A stretch of DNA of 47,600 nucleotides from the NCBI GenBank assembly GCA_017551905.1, contig JAFZKK010000115.1, forward strand, positions 1 to 47,600, written 5' to 3'. Under the pieces are notes generated by a model that ran no database searches, was not told the DNA's origin, and was given only the letters and a program-made list of their open reading frames with translations. Origin of the DNA: Salinivirgaceae bacterium (GTDB taxonomy: Bacteria; Bacteroidota; Bacteroidia; Bacteroidales; SZUA-534). The translations under genes and the position numbers were made by a program. This document shows, piece by piece, positions 35,397 to 43,661 of this stretch; position 1 is the stretch's first letter, and each line of letters begins with the position of its first letter.

Positions 35397-35422
35397 ACAA
35401 CCGATTGCATAAATTGTTGCTA
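35397..35422 (+). promoter_or_regulatory. Candidate activator site upstream of susC, copy 3 (CAACCGATTG and TTGC)
   Basis: CAACCGATTG (35398-35407) is followed nine bases later by TTGC (35417-35420), the same composite as upstream of the esterase. Two half-sites about two helical turns apart would suit a dimeric AraC-type regulator. Confidence 0.5.
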
Positions 35423-35596
35423 ATCAATTTTTTGAAGAAAAATCTAAAATTGAAAGTCAAATATCCAATATTGAAAGCCTCTCCGGAAACGACAAAATAC
35501 TTTTAGCACAACTAAAAATGCCGGCAACTGTTTGCGTAACCACTAAACCGACAAATGGGAACGGCAAAAAATAATTTTTAACTAAAAAACCATTTT

Positions 35597-38500
35597 ATGA
35601 TGAAACAACAATTATGGAGAAAGGTTGCAACACTGCTTCCTGCATTGCTGTTCTCATTTTGCACAATGGCACAGACTCACGATGTGAAAGGTGTCGTTAC
35701 AGATGAGGACCAACTCCCGATGCCGGGAGTGAACGTAGTCATTAAAGGTACTACAGCCGGAACCATTACCGGGGGCGACGGAGCTTACAGCATACAAGCC
35801 GCCGACGGAGACGTTCTGGTGTTTACCTATATTGGCTACACAACAGAAGAAGTTACCGTTAGCGGTAACTCGATTAACGTTAAAATGTCGCCAGACCTTA
35901 TCGGTTTGAGCGAGATTGTGGTTGTTGGTTACGGTACTCAGCGCAAAGAGGCCGTTACCGGCTCTGTGGCATCAATGAAAGGCGACGTTGTTCGCGAGAT
36001 GCCCGCCGCCAACATTTCACAGTCACTACAAGGCCGAGTGGCTGGTGTCGAGATGCAACAAACATCATCGAAGCCTGGTGCGACAATGCAAATCCGCATC
36101 CGCGGCACACGCTCACTGAACGCCAGCAACGACCCGTTGATTGTGCTCGACGGTATCCCGTTTGCCGGTTCGCTTAGCGACATCAACCCCAGCTCTATCA
36201 AGAGCATCGATATTTTGAAAGACGCCTCAGCAACCGCAATCTACGGTTCGCGCGGCGCTAACGGCGTAATCTTGGTAACATCGACAAAAGGTAATTTGAA
36301 CCAAGAAGCAACCGCCACATATAGTGGTTATGTGGGGGCAAAAACCGTCTTCTCGAAATATCCGATGATGAATGGCGAACAACTTAAAAAAATGCGTGAA
36401 GTTGCTGACTACAGCGGCAAAGATGGCTCTCTGATGGAGCAAGAAGACAACGCTAACACTGACTGGCAAGATGAAATCTACGCCCCTGGTCTGGTTACAA
36501 ACCACGACCTTTCAATTGTAGGCGGTACAAAATCGGCAACTTACAGTTTCGGCGGAGGTTATTATAAAGAAGAGTCGGTTCTTCCGGGACAAAACTATTC
36601 TCGTCTGTCGGCACGTGCGGCAATCGACCAAAAAGTTGGCAAGTTCCTGCGCTTTGGCTTCACAAGCAGCAACAACTATTCAATTACCAATGGCGCAAAC
36701 CTTGGCTTATACAGCGTTCTGACAGCATCACCTCTTGTTAGCCCCACTGATAAAGACAGCAATCAACGACGTGTAATGCAACTGCCAGAAGACAAGTATT
36801 GGATAACAACACGCAGTACCATTGAAGAACTTGTTGACAACGAGAAATGGGTGAACAAAAACACCGATTATGGCACCTATAATAGTTTTTACGGTGAAAT
36901 TTCGGCACCATTTATCGAAGGTTTGAAATATCGCGTGAATGTTGGTTTGAACTTCAAATATTCGGAGTCAGGTAACTTCCAAGCCAAAGGTGTTTTCTCT
37001 GACAATGCAGAATCTCCCTCTACAGCATCACAAAGTAAAGCAACTACATACAACTGGGCTGTTGAGCACTTGCTGACATTCGACCGCACTTTCGGCGCAC
37101 ACACTATTAACGCCGTAGGTCTCTTCTCGGCTGAGAAATCGCTTTACTATAGTTCGAATATATCAGCCAAGAACCTTCCTTCTGACTATATGCTGTATTA
37201 CAACATTGCCCAAGCCCCTGTTGAGGATTTGAATTTCAATCCTTCGTGGCAAGGTTATAGCGATTCTGGCTTGAGGTCAATGATGGGTCGTGTAATGTAT
37301 TCATACGATGACCGCTACATGTTGACGGTTGCTGTCCGCAAAGATGAATCATCACGCTTGGCAAAAGACAACAACGCACACACCTACCCCGCAATCTCTG
37401 CAGGTTGGAACGTCGCAAAAGAGAGCTTTATGGATAATGTTGATTATCTGAACACTCTCAAACTACGCGTTGGATACGGCGAGACTTCGAACCAGTCAGT
37501 TGAACCTTATAAGACACTTGGTCTGCTCTCGCAACGCGCCACAAACCTTGGCGACATTCAAACAAATGGTTACTATGTATCTGAACTTCCGAACCCGAAT
37601 CTTGGTTGGGAATACTCAAAAACCATGAACTATGGTGTTGATTTCGGATTCTTCAAGAACCGCTTGAGCGGTAGTTTCGAATACTATGTTCAAAAAACTC
37701 ACGATGTGCTTCTGCGTGTCAACCTGCCGGCAACAACTGGTGTTAACAGCATTATGAGCAACATCGGTAAGACAGAGAACAAAGGTTTCGAGTTGAACTT
37801 GAACGGCATCATCCTCGACAACTACAACGGTTTGACTTGGGAGGCCGGACTCAACATGTATCGTAACAAGAACACATTAGTCGCTTTGGCTTCTGGCGTT
37901 AAGGAAGATAAAGGCAACTGGTGGTTCGTCGGACACCCGATTGACGTAATATACGACTACGAGAAAGTTGGTTTGTGGCAGGAGGCTGACGCCGACATTA
38001 TGGCTATTGAGGAGCCGCAAGCTGAACCGGGCGACATCCGCGTCAAATACACTGGTGATTTTGACGCTAACGGACTTCCTGTTCGCCAAATTAATGATGA
38101 CGACCGCCAAATCATGGAGATGGACCCGAAATTCCAAGGTGGTTTCAATACTCGTTTGAGCTACAAAGGATTTGATTTGAACGTAATTGGCGCATACAAA
38201 GTTGGTGGCAAACTCATCTGCTCTCTCTACGCTGCTAACGGCTATCTGAATATGCTTTCCGGCCGCCGCAACAACGTTGATGTTGACTACTGGACTCCTG
38301 AAAACACTGGCGCAAAATATCCGAAACCAGGCGGTTTAACCAGCAGCAACAACCCGAAATACGGAAACTCACTCGGATACTTCAGCGCAACATATTGCAA
38401 AATCCGCACCATCACCCTTGGCTACAACATGGAAAGCGCCAATTGGAATTGGATGGAAACAGCAGGTATTCAGAGAATCCGCATCTACGGAACCGTTCAG

Positions 38501-38674
38501 AATCCGTTTGTTATTGCATCTAAATTCCACAAAGAGACAGGTCTCGACCCAGAAACCAACTCTTATGGCAACGAGAATATGGCATCGGGCGCATACCAAC
38601 GCCGTTTGCTGACAATCGGTACAAACACCCCGCAAACTCGTAGCTTCCTTTTTGGTTTGAACGTTACATTTTAA
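35597..38674 (+). CDS. susC: SusC/RagA-type TonB-dependent receptor
   Basis: The product has 1025 residues: a signal peptide (about 1-25, ending CTMAQ), a CarboxypepD_reg-like domain (about 28-110), a TonB box/plug region starting with SEIVVVGYGTQRKEAVTGSV (about 104-123), the SusC signature around ISQSLQGRVAGVEM and IRGTRSLNASNDPL, and a 22-strand barrel. It imports oligosaccharides through the outer membrane together with the SusD lipoprotein encoded 12 bases downstream. The length is normal. It has its own leader with two copies of a candidate activator site, and two terminators shield it from the queuosine operon. Confidence 0.96.
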   Translation: MMKQQLWRKVATLLPALLFSFCTMAQTHDVKGVVTDEDQLPMPGVNVVIKGTTAGTITGGDGAYSIQAADGDVLVFTYIGYTTEEVTVSGNSINVKMSPDLIGLSEIVVVGYGTQRKEAVTGSVASMKGDVVREMPAANISQSLQGRVAGVEMQQTSSKPGATMQIRIRGTRSLNASNDPLIVLDGIPFAGSLSDINPSSIKSIDILKDASATAIYGSRGANGVILVTSTKGNLNQEATATYSGYVGAKTVFSKYPMMNGEQLKKMREVADYSGKDGSLMEQEDNANTDWQDEIYAPGLVTNHDLSIVGGTKSATYSFGGGYYKEESVLPGQNYSRLSARAAIDQKVGKFLRFGFTSSNNYSITNGANLGLYSVLTASPLVSPTDKDSNQRRVMQLPEDKYWITTRSTIEELVDNEKWVNKNTDYGTYNSFYGEISAPFIEGLKYRVNVGLNFKYSESGNFQAKGVFSDNAESPSTASQSKATTYNWAVEHLLTFDRTFGAHTINAVGLFSAEKSLYYSSNISAKNLPSDYMLYYNIAQAPVEDLNFNPSWQGYSDSGLRSMMGRVMYSYDDRYMLTVAVRKDESSRLAKDNNAHTYPAISAGWNVAKESFMDNVDYLNTLKLRVGYGETSNQSVEPYKTLGLLSQRATNLGDIQTNGYYVSELPNPNLGWEYSKTMNYGVDFGFFKNRLSGSFEYYVQKTHDVLLRVNLPATTGVNSIMSNIGKTENKGFELNLNGIILDNYNGLTWEAGLNMYRNKNTLVALASGVKEDKGNWWFVGHPIDVIYDYEKVGLWQEADADIMAIEEPQAEPGDIRVKYTGDFDANGLPVRQINDDDRQIMEMDPKFQGGFNTRLSYKGFDLNVIGAYKVGGKLICSLYAANGYLNMLSGRRNNVDVDYWTPENTGAKYPKPGGLTSSNNPKYGNSLGYFSATYCKIRTITLGYNMESANWNWMETAGIQRIRIYGTVQNPFVIASKFHKETGLDPETNSYGNENMASGAYQRRLLTIGTNTPQTRSFLFGLNVTF

Positions 38675-38686
38675 AAAATTACAGAG

Positions 38687-40669
38687 ATGAAAAAGAACAA
38701 TATAATAACATTGCTTAGCGCCGCAGTAGCTGTGTCGCTGGGCTTCAGTAGCTGCTCTGACGTTCTTGAAGAGCACCCTCGTGCCATCTTCACTCCTGAT
38801 TTCTTTGGTACAGACCAAGGAATCAGCGGCGGCTTGGACAACATGTACAACAACCTGCGTAACATGTATGGTCAGGGCTACTACTACAGTGCTGTTGAAA
38901 CCGGTACCGATGAATTCACATGGGGCGAAAGCGCCGATGCTAACTTCAAAGATGCCGACCACTCTGAAGGCGCAGCCATTCTGAACTCACAAAACAGCCG
39001 CGCCGATGTCATCTGGCAGCCGATGATTACCAACATCAACTCGGCAAACCAATTGATTGAATACGGTCAAACCGCTTCACCGGAACTCATTGCTGAAGCA
39101 TATTTCTTCCGTGCGTTTGACTATTTCTTGCTGGTTCAAACTTTCGGTGGTGTTCCATTGGATTTTGGTTCGGGCGAGCTCAAACCTAACGACCAACCTG
39201 TGCGTTCATCGGTCCGCAACAATGTTGCAGAAGTTTACACAAGATGTATTCTTCCCGACTTGGAATATGCAGCTGACAACTTGCCGGAATCGCCCCGCGC
39301 AGCAGGTACTGCCTCAAAAACTCTTGCCAAACTATATTTGGCAAAAGCTTACCTGACCTATGGCTGGTGGCTCGAGAATCCCAAAAACATTCCGACTTAT
39401 CCTGCAGTTAACGGACAACTGAACGGCCCGCGTACTGACCCCAACGGAAAATCTCCAGCGGATTATTTCCAATTGGCATACAATGTTGCTCTTGAAGCCA
39501 TAAACAACCCTGGTCCTTACGCTTTGCAAGAGACATTCTACGATATGTGCATCGCTTCAAACGAACGCAATCCTGAGATGATGCTTTGGGCCGACCACAC
39601 CGAGAAAAGCGAACTCTTCAACGGTGGCAGCCTGACCTATGGTTCTGGTGGCGCTCCTGACAACTTCGCTTTCTGGATGTGCAACTGGAACTACCCGACC
39701 GTAGTCGCATTTGCAAGCACTGAGTTGGATGAAAAAGGTAAAATGACAGAGCCTATTAACCCTGTTGCCCGCGAGGCAAAACAAGGCTACGGTCGTCCTT
39801 GGACACGTATGGCTCCAACCTACAATGTGTTTACTGAAACATTTGCCGACAAAACTCACGACTCACGTTACGACGCAACATTCCAAACTGTTTATCGTGC
39901 CAACTGGAACCAAGACGGAAAAACTTATGAGCAAGTTTATTGCGCCAATGGTATGCCAATAAAAATTGGAGACGCCGTTCTCACCTTCCTTGGCGAGGAC
40001 ACCGAAGGTATTGATTATGCTGATGTTGCCACTAATGGCGGTGACAAAGGTCTTGGCGTTATGGCTGGTGAATCGAGCTATGTTGTCGACCCGCAACACT
40101 TCAGCCGCTTGCGCTATCCTGGTCCATTCAAAATCAGCGACCAACGCACCGACTATGATAGCAAGACATCTCTTGGCAGTCCAAATGCTGGCAGTGTCCG
40201 CCCATACTACATCGCAAAATTCTCTGAGCTTTACCTTGTAGCGGCCGAAGCAGCCGTTAAAGGCGCAACCGGAGAGAAATCGGCTCGTGACCTTGTGAAC
40301 GTACTACGCGCACGCGCTGGCAAATGGAGTTACAGCGTGGCTGGAGCAAAAGCCGTCAGCTTCGATTACAGCAAAGAGATGACCGACGCCACTCCTGCCT
40401 CAATCGACATCGATTACATTCTGGCAGAACGTTCTCGCGAGTTCTTTGGTGAAGGATACCGCTGGTATGACCTTGTCCGCACACAAACTTGGATTGAAAA
40501 AGCCAAGACATATAAGATTTGTGGTTCAAAAGTCACAGATACAGAGCTTGTAGAATACACTCGCGACCTTGACGAGCATCTCTACTTGTTCCCAATTCCA
40601 CAAGGCCAACTTGACGGATTAGAGATGAGCGAAGAGGAAATAGCAGCTTATCAAAATCCAGGATACTAA
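38687..40669 (+). CDS. susD: SusD/RagB-type surface glycan-binding lipoprotein
   Basis: The product has 660 residues, rather long for the family (usually 500-600). The lipoprotein signal ends FSSC (lipid cysteine at 23). The N-terminal TPR-like helices include the motif AYFFRAFDYFLLVQTFGGVPL, and the C-terminal part contains YYIAKFSELYLVAAEAAVKG and the usual ILAERSREFFGEGYRWYDLVRT motif before the end. It captures glycan on the cell surface and closes over the SusC channel. It is co-transcribed with susC. No further glycan-degrading gene follows before the strand changes. Confidence 0.95.
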   Translation: MKKNNIITLLSAAVAVSLGFSSCSDVLEEHPRAIFTPDFFGTDQGISGGLDNMYNNLRNMYGQGYYYSAVETGTDEFTWGESADANFKDADHSEGAAILNSQNSRADVIWQPMITNINSANQLIEYGQTASPELIAEAYFFRAFDYFLLVQTFGGVPLDFGSGELKPNDQPVRSSVRNNVAEVYTRCILPDLEYAADNLPESPRAAGTASKTLAKLYLAKAYLTYGWWLENPKNIPTYPAVNGQLNGPRTDPNGKSPADYFQLAYNVALEAINNPGPYALQETFYDMCIASNERNPEMMLWADHTEKSELFNGGSLTYGSGGAPDNFAFWMCNWNYPTVVAFASTELDEKGKMTEPINPVAREAKQGYGRPWTRMAPTYNVFTETFADKTHDSRYDATFQTVYRANWNQDGKTYEQVYCANGMPIKIGDAVLTFLGEDTEGIDYADVATNGGDKGLGVMAGESSYVVDPQHFSRLRYPGPFKISDQRTDYDSKTSLGSPNAGSVRPYYIAKFSELYLVAAEAAVKGATGEKSARDLVNVLRARAGKWSYSVAGAKAVSFDYSKEMTDATPASIDIDYILAERSREFFGEGYRWYDLVRTQTWIEKAKTYKICGSKVTDTELVEYTRDLDEHLYLFPIPQGQLDGLEMSEEEIAAYQNPGY

Positions 40670-40684
40670 ATAATTGTGTTAGTG

Positions 40685-40719
40685 AAAACTATCAGGTGTT
40701 TCGGCATCTGATAGTTTTT
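40685..40719 (+). terminator. Terminator after susD
   Basis: A 14-bp stem (40685-40698 with 40705-40719, one G-T pair near the loop) ends in TTTTT. Confidence 0.85.
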
Positions 40720-40778
40720 ATCGAGAAGAAAAACAGAACATTTTCATAAAAAAGAGTTTTATCCCGATTAGAGTTGTT

Positions 40779-40847
40779 TGTCTGCTGCCCGGTAATCTAC
40801 CGACAGCGGACATGAAGGGGCTGCCGGTAACAGCCTCTTCTTTTTTT
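40779..40847 (+). ncRNA. Candidate two-hairpin small RNA behind susD
   Basis: Hairpin 1 has a 9-bp outer stem (40779-40787 with 40804-40812, one G-T pair) and a 5-bp inner stem (CGGTA with TACCG). Hairpin 2 is a 10-bp stem (40814-40823 with 40831-40840) followed by seven T residues, an ideal terminator. Both hairpins share GCTGCC(C)GGTAA. As susD has its own terminator 60 bases earlier, a separate transcript is likely. No convincing promoter was found, and no known RNA family was recognised. It could also be a second, structured 3' end of the susCD mRNA. Confidence 0.5.
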
Positions 40848-40894
40848 CACCAGAATGCAACAAGCCGAAGCTATAAGAATACCTCAAAAACGCA

Positions 40895-40921
40895 CAAAGG
40901 CGGATGTTGATTCCGCCTTTG
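40895..40921 (-). terminator. Terminator after the acyltransferase fusion gene
   Basis: A perfect 10-bp stem (40895-40904 with 40912-40921) closes a 7-base loop; on the minus strand a TTTTT tract follows four bases further on. Confidence 0.82.
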
Positions 40922-40957
40922 CAATTTCTATCTGAATCGTAATTCGTTGCTAATCTC

Positions 40958-43420
40958 TCACTTTTTCAAACTCCGCCCTATCCTACTCTTTACCGCCTCG
41001 CTCAGCGACTCGTAGGTGTAGCCCTTGGGATAGACCGGCTGAAGGAATTTAACGTTTATCTTCGAGAACAGGCGAGGCAAGTGTTTGCCGCGCGGCATGG
41101 CCTCGTAGGCACCGCTTATGGCCACAGGCACAATCGGCACGTTAAGCTCGGCGCTCAGAATAGCGAAGGTCTTCTTGAACTCGCCCATCATGCCGTCTTT
41201 GGTACGGGTGCCTTCGGGGAAGATTATGATGTTACGACCGCGTTTCAGCACTTCGGCCATTTTTTGAATCGACTCCTTCAACTCATTATGCAAATCCATG
41301 ACAATCACATTGTTGCGGCGAGCCATAAACTGCAGGAAACGATTGTTGACATGCTTCTTTTTGGCATAGAAATAAGTTTTGCGCATGGTACGCCGTTTGA
41401 TGAACGATGCCACAAACAGCCCGTCGAAGAAGCTCTGGTGGTTGGGCGCAATGATGCACGGCCCTTGCGGAATCTGCTCGGCACCTTCGCCGTTGAACCT
41501 GAAAATCAGCTTGAACAATCCTTTGCTTGCGTTCTTTATAAAGCCTTGGAATATAGATGTTTTGGGCAGTGTCAGCTGCACTTTTTCCTTCAATATTGAC
41601 GACCAGTTGATAGTCTCAATTTGCAGTTTTGTTTTGTTCTTTTCGACATAGTTGGCAATAGCCTCAACATCCTGAAAAGCAACAAGTTCAGCTTCGGTCA
41701 TAGTCACGCCGTACGACTGCGCAATGAATTCCAGCAAGCCAATTTTGCCAAGCGAATCGAGAGCCGCATCGTACTCAATGTGATGATTTGCAAGCACTTT
41801 CACATTTGCCTGCTCCTCAATGAATTTCTTTATCGATTTATAAACCTCAAAATCAGGCTCTTTATACGGCTTACGGTCCTTCGCCTCCATATCGACAAAT
41901 TGCTGCAGCTTATAGCGCTGGATTTTTCCAAGATTGGTGCGCGGCAGCTCCTTGTCGATAATCGTGAACTGCATTATGCGCTTGTACGACGACTGCTTGT
42001 CGTTGAACTCGGGGAAGAACTGCTCCTTGAAGAATTTCCTGACATCTGTAATGCCGGCAGCCTGCGCCTCTGCTTCGTTCACCGACAGAAGCGCATGCAG
42101 CATCCCTTTGTGCTCAATCACGGCAACCTCCTTAACAATTGCCGATGACTCCATAACCTTTTCTTCAAGCTCTACCGGATTGATATTCTTTCCGTTAGGC
42201 AGAACGATGATTTCCTTTTTGCGGCCTGTTATATAGAGATAGCCTTTTTTGTCGACATAGCCCATATCGCCGGTGTAGAGCCAGCCATCGCGCAGAATTT
42301 CGGCGGTTTCCTCGGGGCGGTTATAGTAGCCCTGCATAATGTTGGGACCTTTGGCAACAATCTCGCCGTCGCGGATTTCAAGTTGCACGCTTTCAAGGCG
42401 TTGGCCTGGTGTGCCGACGCGCTCGCGCCCCGGGCGGTTGAAGGTTATCATTGGAGCGGCCTCGCTCATTCCGTAGCCTTCCAAAACGGTGAATCCCAGC
42501 GTTTTATAGAATAGACCTGTGTCGAGCGGAAGCGACGCGCCACCGCAAACCATTATCTGAACATTGCCGCCAAATGTCTGGTGCACCTTGTTGAACACAA
42601 TGCGCCCGATGTGCTTGTTAGGCCTGATTGACAATAGTTTATAAAGCAATCGAGCCGGTGCTTTCTCGTAAATCTTCAGCTTAACGGCTTTGTGAATCAT
42701 CTCGTAAAGCCTTGGCACACCGATTATTATGGCAATGCGGTTTTTGCTGAGCGTCTCCATCAGGTCGGCACTCTGCATCGATGGCGACATAACCACCGTA
42801 GCACCAATGTTGAACGGCATTATCAATGAACCCATAAGCGGCAGAACGTGATGCAACGGCAACAGTATCAGAACATTGCGGTCGGGTGTGTAGATACCAA
42901 CCCTCTCGCCCACCTCAATGCAATTGGCGCGCAGGTTCTGGAACGACAACATCACTCCTTTCGGATTGCCCGTTGTTCCCGATGTGTAAACAATTATCGC
43001 TGTTTTATTGTCGGGATATTCTCGTGTAACATAATCTGTTTCAGCCACCTGCGGCAGCTCAATATTGTCGAGGCAAACAAACTCCGGCTTATACTGAAGC
43101 TGGCGGCTGGCCTCTATAATGGTCTCTTTTTTGCCGTTGCTGTAGTAAACCACGCCCGGACGGCTGTCGTTGAGCATATAAGCCACATCGTCGACCGACG
43201 CTGTATGGTCAATCGGAACAACTATCTTTCCGTTGAGCCAACCGGCATAAAAGGCGAAAATCCACTCTGGACGATTCTCCGATACTATGGCCACCTTGTC
43301 GCTCTCAATGTTGCGCGACATTGCGGCATATTGTTGTATAAGTTGCTGTATTTCGGCGTAAGTGTATGTGTGCCACTTTGTTACAATGGCAGGCTTCTGA
43401 AGATGTGCGAAATCAATCAT
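40958..43420 (-). CDS. Fused acyl-activating enzyme, acyl carrier domain and 1-acylglycerophosphate-type acyltransferase
   Basis: The product has 820 residues in three modules: an AMP-dependent acyl-CoA/ACP synthetase (about 1-530; YTSGTTGNPKGV at 145-156, then GYGMSE and the YTGDMG adenylation core), a carrier domain (about 535-610; pantetheine serine in ALDSLGK, about 554) and a PlsC-type acyltransferase (about 640-815; NHQSFFDG about 660 and FPEGTR about 731). The order suggests that a free fatty acid is activated, loaded on the built-in carrier and passed to a lysophospholipid or similar acceptor. E. coli Aas has the two catalytic modules in reverse order and no carrier. It is a single gene divergent from the decarboxylase gene. 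The acceptor is unknown. Confidence 0.9.
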   Translation of the reverse strand: MIDFAHLQKPAIVTKWHTYTYAEIQQLIQQYAAMSRNIESDKVAIVSENRPEWIFAFYAGWLNGKIVVPIDHTASVDDVAYMLNDSRPGVVYYSNGKKETIIEASRQLQYKPEFVCLDNIELPQVAETDYVTREYPDNKTAIIVYTSGTTGNPKGVMLSFQNLRANCIEVGERVGIYTPDRNVLILLPLHHVLPLMGSLIMPFNIGATVVMSPSMQSADLMETLSKNRIAIIIGVPRLYEMIHKAVKLKIYEKAPARLLYKLLSIRPNKHIGRIVFNKVHQTFGGNVQIMVCGGASLPLDTGLFYKTLGFTVLEGYGMSEAAPMITFNRPGRERVGTPGQRLESVQLEIRDGEIVAKGPNIMQGYYNRPEETAEILRDGWLYTGDMGYVDKKGYLYITGRKKEIIVLPNGKNINPVELEEKVMESSAIVKEVAVIEHKGMLHALLSVNEAEAQAAGITDVRKFFKEQFFPEFNDKQSSYKRIMQFTIIDKELPRTNLGKIQRYKLQQFVDMEAKDRKPYKEPDFEVYKSIKKFIEEQANVKVLANHHIEYDAALDSLGKIGLLEFIAQSYGVTMTEAELVAFQDVEAIANYVEKNKTKLQIETINWSSILKEKVQLTLPKTSIFQGFIKNASKGLFKLIFRFNGEGAEQIPQGPCIIAPNHQSFFDGLFVASFIKRRTMRKTYFYAKKKHVNNRFLQFMARRNNVIVMDLHNELKESIQKMAEVLKRGRNIIIFPEGTRTKDGMMGEFKKTFAILSAELNVPIVPVAISGAYEAMPRGKHLPRLFSKINVKFLQPVYPKGYTYESLSEAVKSRIGRSLKK

Positions 43421-43661
43421 TTGTTATTCGTCGTTTTAAACCTATTTAAACCGACAAAAACTGTGCCGCAACCGGCTCTGCGCGCATTTTTTAAGAACAT
43501 TTCCGACCTCAAATTCACTTTCGACATAAAGCGCAATTAATCAAGATATTAGAAGACAACATCTTTTTTTCAAACAATTGAGATTTTATCAGATTTTTTT
43601 AAAAGAAATGGGTTTACTTTGCGCTCCAAAATGAAACAAAACTTTATGCAGTAAATCAGAA

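Larger units (their letters stand above)
35198..35596. other. Non-coding region between queF and susC
   Basis: The 399 bases carry two terminators in tandem (35202-35245 and 35268-35320), then two copies of the CAACCGATTG site (35335-35346 and 35397-35422), and the long A/T-rich leader of susC. A lone TACTTTTA half of the palindrome found at 1998-2018 lies at 35498-35505. No ORF is worth calling. The susC promoter could not be placed with confidence. Confidence 0.7.

Noticed and set aside
43580..43630. A third TAAAAGT-like palindrome before the decarboxylase gene (TAAAAGA...TTACTTT)
   Set aside because: The gap is nine rather than seven bases and the arms do not match fully.
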